Below the pieces are notes generated by a model. It saw nothing but the letters and a program-made list of their open reading frames with translations. It was not told the origin of the DNA and ran no database searches. From an uncultured Collinsella sp. (GTDB lineage Bacteria > Actinomycetota > Coriobacteriia > Coriobacteriales > Coriobacteriaceae), in the NCBI GenBank assembly GCA_900544095.1, contig UQTV01000001.1, positions 186,001 through 250,000 on the forward strand: 64,000 bases of DNA, written 5' to 3'. The position numbers and the translations under genes are program-made. Below, one piece after another: positions 33,660-44,700 of the stretch. Within the stretch, counting starts at the first letter, position 1, and each line of letters begins with the position of its first letter.

Positions 33660-34631
33660 GTGAATTCTGAATCCATCGCCGTCATCATCCCTTGCTACAA
33701 CGAAGCGCTCACGATCGGCAAAGTCATCGACGACTTTCACCGCGAGCTTCCGCAGGCGACGGTCTATGTCTATGACAACAACTCGTCGGACGATACCTCA
33801 CGCATTGCCACCGAGCACGGCGCCACAGTCCGCTTTGAGCCCCGTCAGGGAAAGGGCAACGTGTGCCGCCAGATGTTTCGCGATATCGACGCCGATTGCT
33901 ACCTGATGGTCGACGGAGACGACACCTACCCCGCCGAGACGGCCAAGGCCCTCTGCGAGCCCATCCTTAACGGCACGGCCGACATGACCGTAGGCGATCG
34001 CCTTTCCAACGGCACCTACGCCGAGGAGAACAAGCGTGCCTTCCACGGCTTTGGCAATAATCTGGTCCGCGCCATGATCAAGTGGATCTATGGCTACAGC
34101 TTCGATGACGTCATGACAGGCTACCGCGCCATGAGCCGCCCGTTCGTTAAAACCTTCCCAGTGCTTTCCGAGGGCTTCCAGATCGAAACCGAGCTCTCGA
34201 TCCACGCCGTCGACCACCGCTGGCGCATCAAAGATGTGCCCATCGAGTACCGCGACCGTCCCGAGGGTTCCGAGTCCAAACTCAACACCGTGAGCGACGG
34301 CATTAAAGTCGTTGCGATGATCGGCACGCTGTTCAAGGACTACCGCCCGCTGAAGTTCTTCAGCCTCGTTGCGCTTCTGTTCGCGGTATTCGGCCTCGCC
34401 CTGGGCATGCCCATCGTTGTCGAATATTTCCAGACCGGCCTCGTCCCGCGCTTCCCCACCGCTGTGCTCGCCGCCTCGTTTATGTTCCTGTGCGGCCTGA
34501 GCCTTGCGACCGGCTTCATCCTAGATTCTGTAGCAAAGGTCGAAAAAAAGCAGTGGGAGGTCAACGTGTACAGCAAATACGCCTACGACGACCAGCCCGG
34601 CCACCCTACTTCCATGCCAAGCGAGAGGTAG
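33660..34631 (+). CDS. Membrane-anchored family 2 glycosyltransferase (GtrB/DPM-like)
   Basis: Such enzymes transfer a sugar from a nucleotide donor to a polyprenyl phosphate on the inner leaflet. The GT-A fold reads IAVIIPCYNEALTIGKVI, a DNNSSDDT loop and the DXD-like DGDDTYP motif, and the C-terminus has two membrane helices (about 235-258 and 270-295). It begins at GTG 33660, with AAGGAG seven bases upstream. It stands alone between the divergent exporter and the convergent rml genes, which end in a shared terminator. The sugar is not known. Confidence 0.88.
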   Translation: MNSESIAVIIPCYNEALTIGKVIDDFHRELPQATVYVYDNNSSDDTSRIATEHGATVRFEPRQGKGNVCRQMFRDIDADCYLMVDGDDTYPAETAKALCEPILNGTADMTVGDRLSNGTYAEENKRAFHGFGNNLVRAMIKWIYGYSFDDVMTGYRAMSRPFVKTFPVLSEGFQIETELSIHAVDHRWRIKDVPIEYRDRPEGSESKLNTVSDGIKVVAMIGTLFKDYRPLKFFSLVALLFAVFGLALGMPIVVEYFQTGLVPRFPTAVLAASFMFLCGLSLATGFILDSVAKVEKKQWEVNVYSKYAYDDQPGHPTSMPSER

Positions 34632-34681
34632 ATCTTCCGCAAAATACTATTGGCACCACTGCGCAGATAGCCACCAACAAG

Positions 34682-34711
34682 AAAAGCCGCCGTTAAAGAA
34701 CGGCGGCTTTT
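34682..34711. terminator. Bidirectional terminator between the GT2 gene and rmlC-rmlD
   Basis: AAAAGCCGCCGTT (34682-34694) and AACGGCGGCTTTT (34699-34711) form a perfect 13-bp stem with an AAAG loop, and T-runs on both strands serve the two convergent genes. Confidence 0.9.
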
Positions 34712-34733
34712 ACTCTCGAAAAGTTAATAGCGG

Positions 34734-36188
34734 CTAGAGCGTCTTAATGTACTCCCCCAGCTCTTCCTCCCAGTCGGGCATGTGGAAGCCCGCGGCCTCG
34801 AGCTTCGAGAGGTCGAGCGCGGAGTGGACCGGGCGCGGGGCGATGGGGTCCGAGGCGTTCGCGTAGTAGTCGGCGGTGCTGACCGGGACCACGTTCTCCC
34901 CGTTGCCGTTGGCGGCCTCGAAGACGGCGCGGGCGATGTCCGCCCAGGACTTCACCGCGCCGGATCCGGTGCAGTCGTAGGTGCCGTAGGGGGCGTGCGT
35001 CCCCAGCACGTGGAAGATGGCCTCGGCCATGTCGCGTGTGAAGGTCAGGCGGCCCAGCTGGTCGTCCACGACCGTGATCTGCTCGAGCCCGTCCTCGGGG
35101 TCGGCGACGCGGTCGGACAGCGCCCTCATGGTCTTGACGAAGTTGTGTCCCTCGCCGATGACCCAGGAGCTGCGCATGATGTAGTGGCGCGGGCAGCCGG
35201 CCACGGCGATGTCGCCGGCGGCCTTGGTCTGGCCGTAGACGGACAGCGGGCTGAGGGGCTCGTCCTCCGTGTGGACCTCGACCGTGCCGTCGAAGACGTA
35301 GTCGGAGGACACGTGGACGAGCGTGATCCCGTGCGCGGCGCAGGTGCGGGCGAGCAGCGCCGGCCCGGTCGCGTTGGCCTTCCAGGCGATGGCGCGGCCC
35401 TCGGGGGTCTCCGCCCTGTCCACGGCCGTGTAGGCGCCGCAGTTGATCACGGTGCCGTAGAGCGACCAGTCGTATTTTGAGTAGGAGTCCGGGTCGGACA
35501 TGTCGAAGGTGTCGATGTCGCAGAAGTCGAAGTCCTTCGCCACGCCGCGCTCCTCGGCGAGCGCGCGCACCGCGCGGCCCAGCTGGCCGTTGCAGCCGGT
35601 GACGAGGGTGCGCCTGGGCGCCATGGGGACGACGTCCCTCAGCATCGGATGGTTGAGGTCGGCCTCGGAGACGGTGGCCTGGTCCAGCGGGATCGGCCAC
35701 TCGATGGCGAGCTCGGGGTCGGCGAGGTTCACGAAGGTGTAGGTCCTCTTGAGCTCCAGCGACCAGTGGGCGTCCACCAGGTAGGTGTAGGCGGTGCCGT
35801 CCTCCAGGGCCTGGAAGGAGTTGCCCACGCCGCGCGGGACGTAGATGGCCCTGGACGGGTCGAGCGTGCAGGTGAACACCCTGCCGAAGGTCTCGCTGCC
35901 CTCGCGCAGGTCCACCCAGGCGCCGAAGACAGAGCCGCGCGCGACGGAGATGAACTTGTCCCAGGGCTCCGCGTGGATGCCGCGGGTGACGCCGCGGCTG
36001 TCGTTGTAGGAGACGTTGTTCTGGACGACCCTGAGGTCGGGGATGCCCAGGGCGGTCATCTTGGCGCGCTGCCAGTTCTCCTTGAACCAGCCGCGCGAGT
36101 CGCCGTGGACGGCCAGGTCGACGACCTTGAGGCCCTCGATGCCGGTCTCCGTGACGGAGAGGTCCTTCTCGAATGCGATGTCTGCCAT
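34734..36188 (-). CDS. rmlC-rmlD: Fused dTDP-4-dehydrorhamnose 3,5-epimerase / reductase (RmlC-RmlD)
   Basis: One 484-residue protein carries the last two steps of dTDP-L-rhamnose synthesis. Residues about 15-185 are the RmlC cupin (DSRGWFKENW, RGIHAEPWDKFI, YVPRGVGNSFQAL), and about 197-484 are the RmlD short-chain reductase (LVTGCNGQLGRAVRALAE, SSDYVFDGTVEVH, VYGQTKAAGD). The join has no frameshift. Such fusions are known in actinobacteria and some Firmicutes. The gene is very GC-rich compared with its neighbours and shares that with rmlB, rmlA and glf. It follows rmlB on the same strand. Confidence 0.93.
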   Translation of the reverse strand: MADIAFEKDLSVTETGIEGLKVVDLAVHGDSRGWFKENWQRAKMTALGIPDLRVVQNNVSYNDSRGVTRGIHAEPWDKFISVARGSVFGAWVDLREGSETFGRVFTCTLDPSRAIYVPRGVGNSFQALEDGTAYTYLVDAHWSLELKRTYTFVNLADPELAIEWPIPLDQATVSEADLNHPMLRDVVPMAPRRTLVTGCNGQLGRAVRALAEERGVAKDFDFCDIDTFDMSDPDSYSKYDWSLYGTVINCGAYTAVDRAETPEGRAIAWKANATGPALLARTCAAHGITLVHVSSDYVFDGTVEVHTEDEPLSPLSVYGQTKAAGDIAVAGCPRHYIMRSSWVIGEGHNFVKTMRALSDRVADPEDGLEQITVVDDQLGRLTFTRDMAEAIFHVLGTHAPYGTYDCTGSGAVKSWADIARAVFEAANGNGENVVPVSTADYYANASDPIAPRPVHSALDLSKLEAAGFHMPDWEEELGEYIKTL

Positions 36189-36311
36189 ATGGGAATAGCT
36201 CCTATCGAAGAGGTTGGATAACCGGGGGCGCCCGCGCGGGGACGCAGGATCATCCCCATGCCCTGCGGCCCCGCGCGGGCGCCCCGCGGTGCGGTTCGCC
36301 GGGATGCGGTC

Positions 36312-37397
<1,086 letters not shown>

Positions 37398-37406
37398 TCA
37401 ACAAAA

Positions 37407-38381
37407 CTATCGGACATTTCGGCACGCGATAAGAGCCATAACCTTCGCAGAATTACTTCCCCTACAAAACGCCTCCGGAATGCAGTCTTTGTCGTACCGG
37501 AAGACCGAATTCCCAGTTTTATCGCGTAAGTACTTATAGAAGAAGTCCTCCCAGCTTTTAAACTTCTCACTGTCTGCAAACGCTTCCGGCTCTTGCAGAA
37601 CTGCTTTGGCATCTAGCCCTGAAATTACGCCGGAGCTCAGTAGAAGCCACTCGAATGATTCGGGAAGACAAACCGTAACAGTATCGCGGTGAATGTCTTG
37701 CAGCTTAAGGACGCGGTCCGCATAGCACCCAAATGCCGCCCCGTCCGCGACAACAAACACGCGATCGTCGAGATGCTGATCCAACCAGCCCAAAATCGCG
37801 CTGTTCGTCATGGCCGAAGTACAGGTAAGCTCACTGTCAGCGAAATGCCGTTCAAAGAACTGGAAACCAGACTTACTGTCCTCGCATAGAAGGATAGAAA
37901 AGTCCTGTTTTGGCGCCGACCGGGAAATAGCATAACGATGATTCCCGCGATCTTGATAAACAGGGACGAAAGAATGGTATTTTCCGCTCGTCTTAATCTT
38001 GTAAATCTCATCCACGCTATACGGAAGATTGGGGAAATCAGCCCTTGAGATCAGCACGAAATAATTCGAGGAATACAGCACATGATGGGCAAACTCATCA
38101 GAATGAATCTCTTTTAAGCCCTCATCGACAAATACAATCGAGTCATGAACGGACGAAAGCTGGTTTCGCCAATCATAATCGGTCAGGGCGACACAGGGAC
38201 AATCGCATTGCAAGGAAACACCCGACTGCTCGCCCGTTCGCATGTAGTCTGCGACCATGTTAAACAGTGTCGTCTTACCCGTGCCACTATCCCCACGCAC
38301 AATAGTAATGTTCCGTTTAATGGTAAATGTGTACTTGGTTCCCCTGCGGCGGGAAATCTTAACGAGATGCGAACCGTTCAT
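37407..38381 (-). CDS. P-loop ATPase-like partner of DUF4869, module copy 2
   Basis: Homologous along its length to the gene at 29.2 kb: Walker A GDSGTGKTT, Walker B SIVFVDEG, SSNYFVLISRAD, LPYSVDEI, LLCEDSKSGFQFF, VVADGAAFG and CLPESFEW recur in the same order. Sequence outside these blocks differs, so the two copies are diverged paralogues, not a recent duplication. The frame begins at 38390 but the ATG at 38381 aligns with the other copy, and TAGGTG precedes it. It is encoded just after its DUF4869 partner with a short overlap or gap, and both are AT-richer than the flanking rml genes. Confidence 0.7.
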   Translation of the reverse strand: MNGSHLVKISRRRGTKYTFTIKRNITIVRGDSGTGKTTLFNMVADYMRTGEQSGVSLQCDCPCVALTDYDWRNQLSSVHDSIVFVDEGLKEIHSDEFAHHVLYSSNYFVLISRADFPNLPYSVDEIYKIKTSGKYHSFVPVYQDRGNHRYAISRSAPKQDFSILLCEDSKSGFQFFERHFADSELTCTSAMTNSAILGWLDQHLDDRVFVVADGAAFGCYADRVLKLQDIHRDTVTVCLPESFEWLLLSSGVISGLDAKAVLQEPEAFADSEKFKSWEDFFYKYLRDKTGNSVFRYDKDCIPEAFCRGSNSAKVMALIACRNVR

Positions 38382-38390
38382 AAGCAGCAC

Positions 38391-38828
38391 CTACAGATAC
38401 GGAATCGACTCGTGAATCAAATCGGCCATGCTGTGAACGATTCGGCCGCTATTCACGACTTTAATTTTAAAATCCTCGCGACCAAAGTCCATCACATGAT
38501 AGAGATTCACAACGAGCTTGCGGTCTTTCGCCATGTCGAGAATCCACTTGGCACAGTTGTCACCACAGGTAGAAGCGTTAAAAATATGCTTACGATCAAA
38601 TCTCATAAGCAGCAGCGTTTTCACGCCACCAGAAAGCTGGAGTGGGGAGATGGATCCAAGCACAGGGCTTTCGATGACGTTTTCGGAGACAACAACCGAT
38701 CGATCGACATCTTTAATTATCGAGACTGCATAGGGATCCGTAATCCAAGAAGACCGGTAAGAGTTTTTGAAATATGTCGCTGTGTTGTAAATCGCTTCTG
38801 GCATATCGCCAAAGTAGACGCTTAACAC
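38391..38828 (-). CDS. DUF4869 domain protein, module copy 2
   Basis: The 145-residue protein matches copy 1 in the blocks VYFGDMPEAIYNTATYFKNSY, seen as FGDMPEAIYNTATYF, ISPLQLSGGVKTLLLM and FNASTCGDNCAKWILDM. The frame opens at an ATG at 38840, but GGGAG lies seven bases before GTG 38828, the position aligning with the copy-1 start, so 38828 is preferred. Function is unknown. It follows a terminator that closes rmlA. Confidence 0.78.
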   Translation of the reverse strand: MLSVYFGDMPEAIYNTATYFKNSYRSSWITDPYAVSIIKDVDRSVVVSENVIESPVLGSISPLQLSGGVKTLLLMRFDRKHIFNASTCGDNCAKWILDMAKDRKLVVNLYHVMDFGREDFKIKVVNSGRIVHSMADLIHESIPYL

Positions 38829-38876
38829 ATCCACTCCCAATCATATTGTCTTTATGGTCAACGTAATCATAACGAA

Positions 38877-38904
38877 AGGGGCCACCAGATAAACGGTGAC
38901 CCCT
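38877..38904 (-). terminator. Terminator of rmlA
   Basis: On the minus strand AGGGGTCACC (38904-38895) pairs with GGTGGCCCCT (38886-38877) with one G-U pair, followed by TTCGTT. It isolates rmlA from the DUF4869 module downstream. Confidence 0.6.
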
Positions 38905-38922
38905 AAAGAAAACAAGCTTGCG

Positions 38923-39822
38923 CTAGTACTCGCGCGGGCTGTTGACGATCTCGCCGGCGGCGACCTTCTTCAGGTGCTGCCCGTAGACCGACTTGCCGTA
39001 GGCCTTGGCCGCCTCCTCCAGCTCGGCGGTCGTGATCCAGCCGTTCTCCCAGGCGATCTCCTCGGGGACGGACACCGGCAGGTCCTGGGAGTGCTCCACG
39101 GCGCGGACGAACTCCGCCGCCTCGTGGAGGCTCTCCATGGTGCCGGTGTCCAGCCACGCGTAGCCGCGGCCGAGGGTCACCACGGACAGCGTCCCCTCCT
39201 CCAGGTACATCCGGTTGAGGTCGGTGATCTCCAGCTCGCCGCGGGCCGACGGCTCGACCTCATGCGCCTTGGCGGCCACGTCGCCCGGGTAGAAGTACAG
39301 GCCGGTGACGGCGTAGGAGCTCTTGGGGCACTCGGGCTTCTCCTCGATGGAGACGGCCCTCCCCTCGCCGTCGAACTCCACGACGCCGAAGCGCTCGGGG
39401 TCGTCCACGTGGTAGCCGAAGACCGTGGCGCGGCCCGACTCGGCGTTCTGGACGGCGCGCGTCAGGTGGCGCGACAGGCCGTTGCCGTAGAAGATGTTGT
39501 CGCCGAGCACCAGCGCGCACGGCTCGCCGGCGATGAAATCCTCGCCGATGGTGAAGGCCTGCGCCAGGCCGTCCGGCGAGGGCTGCTCGGCGTAGGAGAG
39601 GTTCACGCCGTAGCGCGAGCCGTCCCCGAGCAGGCGCTCGAAGTTGGGCAGGTCGGTCGGCGTGGAGATGACCAGGATGTCCCGGATGCCCGCCAGCATG
39701 AGGGTGCTGAGCGGGTAGTAGATCATGGGCTTGTCGTAGACCGGCAGCAGCTGCTTGGAGGTCACGAGCGTGAGCGGGTACAGGCGGGTGCCGGACCCGC
39801 CGGCGAGGATGATGCCTTTCAT
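38923..39822 (-). CDS. rmlA: Glucose-1-phosphate thymidylyltransferase
   Basis: RmlA makes dTDP-glucose from dTTP and glucose 1-phosphate, the first step of the rhamnose pathway. The opening [25 protein letters not shown], seen as [14 protein letters not shown], is the nucleotide-binding signature; later [19 protein letters not shown] fits too. GAGAGGA is six bases before the ATG at 39822; the frame extends to 39843 without such a site. Very GC-rich, like rmlB and rmlC-rmlD. Confidence 0.94.
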   Translation of the reverse strand: MKGIILAGGSGTRLYPLTLVTSKQLLPVYDKPMIYYPLSTLMLAGIRDILVISTPTDLPNFERLLGDGSRYGVNLSYAEQPSPDGLAQAFTIGEDFIAGEPCALVLGDNIFYGNGLSRHLTRAVQNAESGRATVFGYHVDDPERFGVVEFDGEGRAVSIEEKPECPKSSYAVTGLYFYPGDVAAKAHEVEPSARGELEITDLNRMYLEEGTLSVVTLGRGYAWLDTGTMESLHEAAEFVRAVEHSQDLPVSVPEEIAWENGWITTAELEEAAKAYGKSVYGQHLKKVAAGEIVNSPREY

Positions 39823-39978
39823 AAAAATCCTCTCGATTGACAATCGTTGAGCAAAAGCCGCTGATTACAGATGCATAGTTAATTAAATTATACGCACCGG
39901 CAGCAACCTCCCCGTCTTCTTATTTAAATCGGACAGCAGAAACACGCAACTCTTTCTGCATTTCTAGCGAGGCAACAA

Positions 39979-42450
39979 ATGAAAAAGTACAATGAGCAGT
40001 GTCCAACAAACGAAAGGCAAACAATGCGAGTCGAAACAACCGGAGTATGCAGAGGAAACTGGAAAATCTACCAGCAGCTTAAGATTGAAGGCATCCATAA
40101 AGGCTCCAGCGTAACAGCCCAGGCGGCTACAGACGATAACCGCCGCTCACCTTTATCCCTCCTAAAATTCCGGGACAATAATTGTGACTCGAACTCATAC
40201 GTCCTTGTAGTCCCCGATCCCGATGCTCGCACCATCAAAATTGAGTTTAGCGAAATCGGCCAAGACGGTCGCACCCTGAGCAGCGACTCCCTTTCGCTAA
40301 ATTGCAAGAACATCAAATGGGAGTCGCGCCTTAACTACAAAATTAAACCTGACATGTGCAGCAAACTCCGAAACTACGATGACGTTTCAGAGTTTGACAT
40401 GGCAACGATTGATTTCTGGCAGTGCATCGAAGATTCAAGCGACTATATCCTTAGGTGCACGGTGAGAACTCCTTATCGTAGCGACTCGCAAATCAAACTT
40501 CGTTGTTTCGATCGAACCCTTAATGAAGTTAATTTGAGCATCGTCAATTTCGGTTCGAATGTAACAAGCGTTGGATTTACGTCTGAGAAAAAGCAGCTTG
40601 AAACGCAGCTCTCAATTCGAATGCCAAAGGCGTTCGATCGTTACTACTTTGTTATTGACGATCAAAATCACCCATCATTCAGTGCATTTGACTGCTTAAC
40701 ACCCGATAAGTTAGGCTTGCTTCTTGAGGAGACCAACTTTCTCTTTACCCATGCGCAGTTTGACCCTGAATACCCCGAATGGTTCACGGAGCATAAGGCA
40801 ACCATCGGCGCTCTGGAGAAGCAGAGAAAAATCGTCTTCAACAGTGCTCCGAAGTTCAGCATTATTGTCCCTCTATACAACACACCCATTTCGTTCTTTA
40901 ACGATATGACCGAATCCGTAAAAAACCAGTCTTATGCAAACTGGGAGCTCATCCTAGTTAATGCAAGTCCTGACAATCAGGAACTAAAGGTTCACGTTGA
41001 GCAGGAGACGGCCCACGACAACAGAATTAAATCAATTAACCTTACCGAGAATAAGGGCATTTCCGAAAATACAAACGCCGGCGTTGCCATCGCTTCGGGT
41101 GATTTCGTTAGCTTCTTTGACCATGACGATATTCTTGAACCGGACTTGTTGTTCTCATATGCCGAGGCAATTGAAAACAATGATGACGTCGATCTTCTAT
41201 ATTGTGATGAAGATAAACTCTTGCCTGATGGAAAGCTAGCGCAGCCGTTCTTTAAGCCGGATTTCAATATCGATCTGCTCAGAAACAATAACTATATCTG
41301 CCATATGCTTACCATCCGTAAGTCTCTGCTTGACACTCTAGAACCGAACGCGAAAGAGTTCGATGGAGCGCAGGATCATAATCTGACTCTCCGCGCCGTG
41401 GAAAAGGCAAGGAAAGTTCATCATGTTCCAAAGGTTCTATATCACTGGCGCCTAAGCGAGACCTCCACCGCAGCAAATGCCGATAGCAAGCCGTATGCCA
41501 CTATCGCAGGTATCAAAGCGGTCCAGAGTCATTTGGACAGGCTTGGGCTCAATGCGAAGGTCGAACAAGCGCGTCGTCCCTTTACATATAAAGTAACCTA
41601 CGCTGTGCCAGATTCCCATCCACTCGTGTCAATTATCATTCCAACTAAAGACCACGCCAACATTCTGGACAACTGCATTAAGTCAATTGTTGAGAAATCA
41701 ACGTACGACAATTTCGAGCTTGTCATAATCGAAAACAACAGCACAGAAAAGGAGACGTTCGATTATTACGATAAGTTGCAAGCAAAATATCCTGACATCG
41801 TTCGTCTTGTAACTTGGAAGCACGAATTCAATTTCTCCAAGCTCATGAACTTTGGCGTTGCTCACGCCAAGGGCGACTATCTCTTGCTGTTGAATAACGA
41901 TACTGAGGTAATTACGCCCAATTGGATTGAGACTATGCTTGGCATCTGCGCACGTGAGGATGTTGGCGCAGTTGGTGCAAAACTCTACTATCCCGACAAC
42001 ACCATCCAGCACGCGGGCTTATGCGTCACTGGTGGCGTGGCAGGACATCTTTGCCAAAGCATGCCAAGGGATAACTGGGGCTACTTTGCACTCAACGATG
42101 CACAACAAGACTTCAGCGCCGTCACCGCAGCTTGCATAATGACCAAGCGTGATGAATATGAGAAAGTCGGAGGTTTCACGGAAGAGCTTCAAGTTGCATT
42201 TAATGACGTTGACTTTTGCTTAAAGCTACGCGAGATCAACGACCTAATTGTATACACACCCGAAGTCGAGCTCTATCACTACGAGTCGATTTCTAGAGGC
42301 GTTGAAAACAATACGGAGAAGCAGATTCGCTTCCACAAAGAGGTCGCGTACATGAATTATCGATGGGCTAAGTATTACGTCAAAGGCGATCCTTATATGA
42401 ATCCAAACTTCACCGTCGGGGAACCCGCGAATCGTTATTATCATTTATAG
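39979..42450 (+). CDS. Large glycosyltransferase with two family 2 domains
   Basis: The 823-residue protein has about 290 residues of unrecognised N-terminal sequence rich in beta strands, then two GT2 catalytic domains. The first (about 292-500) shows FSIIVPLYNTPISFFNDM, FFDHDDILEPD and a YCDEDKL element; the second (about 545-790) shows VSIIIPTKDHANILDNC, LLLLNNDTEVITP and the TAACIMTKRDEYEKVGGF block typical of rhamnan or polymannan synthases. No membrane segment is apparent. The gene is AT-richer than the rml genes and is the only plus-strand glycan gene of this stretch. The sugar transferred is not determined. Confidence 0.85.
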   Translation: MKKYNEQCPTNERQTMRVETTGVCRGNWKIYQQLKIEGIHKGSSVTAQAATDDNRRSPLSLLKFRDNNCDSNSYVLVVPDPDARTIKIEFSEIGQDGRTLSSDSLSLNCKNIKWESRLNYKIKPDMCSKLRNYDDVSEFDMATIDFWQCIEDSSDYILRCTVRTPYRSDSQIKLRCFDRTLNEVNLSIVNFGSNVTSVGFTSEKKQLETQLSIRMPKAFDRYYFVIDDQNHPSFSAFDCLTPDKLGLLLEETNFLFTHAQFDPEYPEWFTEHKATIGALEKQRKIVFNSAPKFSIIVPLYNTPISFFNDMTESVKNQSYANWELILVNASPDNQELKVHVEQETAHDNRIKSINLTENKGISENTNAGVAIASGDFVSFFDHDDILEPDLLFSYAEAIENNDDVDLLYCDEDKLLPDGKLAQPFFKPDFNIDLLRNNNYICHMLTIRKSLLDTLEPNAKEFDGAQDHNLTLRAVEKARKVHHVPKVLYHWRLSETSTAANADSKPYATIAGIKAVQSHLDRLGLNAKVEQARRPFTYKVTYAVPDSHPLVSIIIPTKDHANILDNCIKSIVEKSTYDNFELVIIENNSTEKETFDYYDKLQAKYPDIVRLVTWKHEFNFSKLMNFGVAHAKGDYLLLLNNDTEVITPNWIETMLGICAREDVGAVGAKLYYPDNTIQHAGLCVTGGVAGHLCQSMPRDNWGYFALNDAQQDFSAVTAACIMTKRDEYEKVGGFTEELQVAFNDVDFCLKLREINDLIVYTPEVELYHYESISRGVENNTEKQIRFHKEVAYMNYRWAKYYVKGDPYMNPNFTVGEPANRYYHL

Positions 42451-42750
42451 AAATGAGTATTTACTCATTTGGGCGCTGTTGAATATCGCGAAACTGCGCC
42501 GTCGATATCGCGCTTGGGCACCGGGCCCGACATGGGCTCCGGTGCCGTTTTGCTACCTGCGGTCCGCCCCGCGGCACGGCCTCATGTTGGCCTCTCGCAT
42601 GCCAACCCAGCGCTCGGTCAAAGTCTCTGCGATCGCGTCGAAAATGTTGGTGTAAGGGTGACACCCTAGCGCCCGTTTAACGAAAAACGGCCTTCGTCCT
42701 AGAATCTGAAATCACCACAACAACAGGTTCTAGGAAAGGACGAAGACCGC
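42451..42750. other. Intergenic stretch at the left edge of the insertion sequences
   Basis: GC jumps upward after 42470. It holds a hairpin (42517-42546) and, before the IS256-type transposase start, the left end of that element, probably near 42645-42700. A minus-strand frame with FDAIAETLTERWVGMREAN is open but I cannot assign it; it could be a fragment of a gene cut by the insertion. Confidence 0.4.
42517..42551 (+). terminator. Terminator candidate after the double GT2 gene
   Basis: GGCACCGG (42517-42524) pairs with CCGGTGCC (42539-42546), extended by GCCC/GGGC, and GTTTT follows. It lies about 65 bases past the gene, in inserted-looking DNA. Confidence 0.4.
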
Positions 42751-42751
42751 T

Positions 42752-43261
42752 ATGGGAATCTTATCAGACCCGACGCCGGACATGCTCGCCATGCCCCGTT
42801 TCGACGACGGCGCCATCGACATGCAGGAGCTGCTCCGCAGACTAGCCGAGCAGGTCGTGAACGCCGTGATGGACGCCGAGGCCGACCAGCTGTGCGGCGG
42901 CGGGGCGAACAGCCGAAACGGCTACCGCGAGAGGTCGCTCGCCACCTGCGTCGGCACGCTGACGCTGCGCATCCCCAAGCTGCGCTCCGGCAGCTTCTTC
43001 CCTGAGGACGTGCTCGAGCGCTACCAGCGCGTCGACCGCGCGCTCGTGGCCGCCGTGGCCGAGATGTACGCCACGGGCACGAGCACCCGCAAGGTGCAGA
43101 GGGTGGCCGAGAAGATGGGCGTCTCCAGGCTCTCGAAGGACCAGGTGAGCGCCATCGCCTCGAGCTTGGACGCAGATATCGAGGACCTATGCGGAAGGCC
43201 GCTCGGCGGCTCGCCGGTGCCCTACGTCTGGCTCGACGCGACCTACGTCAAGTGCTGTTAG
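42752..43261 (+). pseudogene. Truncated IS256-family transposase
   Basis: The first 168 residues of a Mutator/IS256-type transposase are present, including ANSRNGYRERSLATCVGTLTLRIPKLRSGSF, seen as NGYRERS and LRIPKLRSGSFFPE, and the segment VWLDATYVKCC that contains the first catalytic Asp. The remaining two thirds, with the second Asp and the Glu, are missing because the IS21-type element begins at 43256, in codon 169. The stop codon is contributed by that element. The lost part is not found on the far side of the IS21 element. GAAAGGA precedes the start, so a non-functional peptide could still be made. Confidence 0.9.
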
Positions 43262-43392
43262 CGCCGGGCGATTTTAGCCGCTAATAGTCAAACTATTTTG
43301 ACCAATCCCGGTCACCGAATAATGGCCACCGTGCCTCCCCGCCGCCACTACGCTGGTGGTGCCAACACGCCGGCGTTAGGAGGACCATTGAG

Positions 43393-44700
43393 GTGAACGA
43401 GAGACACGATGACCTACAGGAGATTATAGACGCGGCGCTCCGGGAGATGGCCGCGGAGGAGGGCGACGGGTTCGACCCGCAGGCATGCAACCTCGCGGAG
43501 TTCTGCAGGAGGACGGGGCTCACCCGCTCCCGCGCGAGGACGGTCAGGGCACACGGGTTCAGGGCCCTGCCCCACGGGAACAGCGGGAGGAGGGCCGCGC
43601 CGGGCGTGCTCGCCGGCCACACCGGCCTGGTGGACGACCTCCTGCGGAAGGGCGTCACCAACTCGCAGGTGATATTCGAGCGGCTGCTCGGCCAGGGCTA
43701 CGCCGGCGGCCTCACCACGGTGAAGACCTATATCGCCGCGCACCGGGACCTCGTGCCCGCGAAGAGGCGGCAGGCGGCCCCGCAGGGCTGCCGCGGCCAG
43801 CGCTTCAGGACGGCGCCCGGAGAGGCCTACCAGATGGACTGGGGCTTCGTCGCGGTCGAGCGCCCTGGCGGGGAGCGGGCGCGGATCGCCTGCTTCGCCA
43901 TGGTCTGCCACCATTGCGGGGGCGCCCACGTCGAGTTCTTCCCGAACGCGCGCCAGGAGAACCTCCTCATCGGGATGCTGCACGCGTTCTCGGCGCCGGG
44001 CGTGCCCGCGACCGTGCTCACCGACAACATGAAGAGCGTGGTCGTCCGCCGCGATGCCGACGGCCGGCCCGTCTGGCAGGCCGACTACGCCGAGTTCATG
44101 GGCGTCGTCGGCTTCCGCACCAGGTTGTGCAGGCCGCGCCACCCCTATACGAAGGGCAAGGTGGAGAGGCTCGTCCGCTTCGTGAAGGGGAACTTCCTCG
44201 CGGGAAGGTCCTTTACCGACCTTGACGCCCTCAACCGGGAGGCCGCCCTCTGGTGCGCCGAGCAGGGAGGCCGCTGGCGGCGCGCGGCGGCATGCGTCCC
44301 GATGCGCGAGCACGAGGCGGCGTGCTCGGCGAACACCAGGCCGCTCGAGGTCACGGCCGAGGTCGAGCGGTACCTGTGCCCGCGCCGGAAGATCTCCTTC
44401 GACGGCTTCGTGAGCTTCGAGGGGCACCGCTACGGCGTGCCCTACTGGTACGTCCGCCGCGAGTGCAGGGTGAACCGGGAGGGGCGCGTGGTGCACATAT
44501 ACAGCGACGACCTCTCCCGCGAGCTCGTCGCCCACGCCGTCGGCACCGGCGCCGACAGCTGGTGCGAGGGGCAGTGGGAGACATCGCCGGCGCAGCCCGA
44601 GGAGCTGCCGACCCAGCCGGTGGGGACCGTGGTCGAGCAAATCGCCCCGCCCAGGACGAAACCCGGTTTCGAGAGGTTCGACTTCGGGAGGGCCGAATGA
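43393..44700 (+). CDS. istA: IS21 transposase IstA
   Basis: IstA is the DDE recombinase that cuts and joins the element. A helix-turn-helix-like N-terminus (TNSQVIFERLLGQGYAGG) precedes the catalytic core, where the three acidic residues lie in YQMDWGFVAVE, VLTDNMKSVVV and YTKGKVERLVRFVKGNF. Length (435) is close to typical for IS21 proteins. It starts at a GTG with AGGAGG nearby and ends overlapping istB by four bases (ATGA). Confidence 0.93.
   Translation: MNERHDDLQEIIDAALREMAAEEGDGFDPQACNLAEFCRRTGLTRSRARTVRAHGFRALPHGNSGRRAAPGVLAGHTGLVDDLLRKGVTNSQVIFERLLGQGYAGGLTTVKTYIAAHRDLVPAKRRQAAPQGCRGQRFRTAPGEAYQMDWGFVAVERPGGERARIACFAMVCHHCGGAHVEFFPNARQENLLIGMLHAFSAPGVPATVLTDNMKSVVVRRDADGRPVWQADYAEFMGVVGFRTRLCRPRHPYTKGKVERLVRFVKGNFLAGRSFTDLDALNREAALWCAEQGGRWRRAAACVPMREHEAACSANTRPLEVTAEVERYLCPRRKISFDGFVSFEGHRYGVPYWYVRRECRVNREGRVVHIYSDDLSRELVAHAVGTGADSWCEGQWETSPAQPEELPTQPVGTVVEQIAPPRTKPGFERFDFGRAE

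Noticed and set aside
42461..42664. A 67-codon minus-strand frame left of the IS256 fragment
   Set aside because: It has no recognisable domain and no ribosome-binding site; it may be part of the insertion end or a remnant.
43414..44640. A 408-codon minus-strand frame opposite istA
   Set aside because: Antisense to a DDE transposase with complete catalytic residues.
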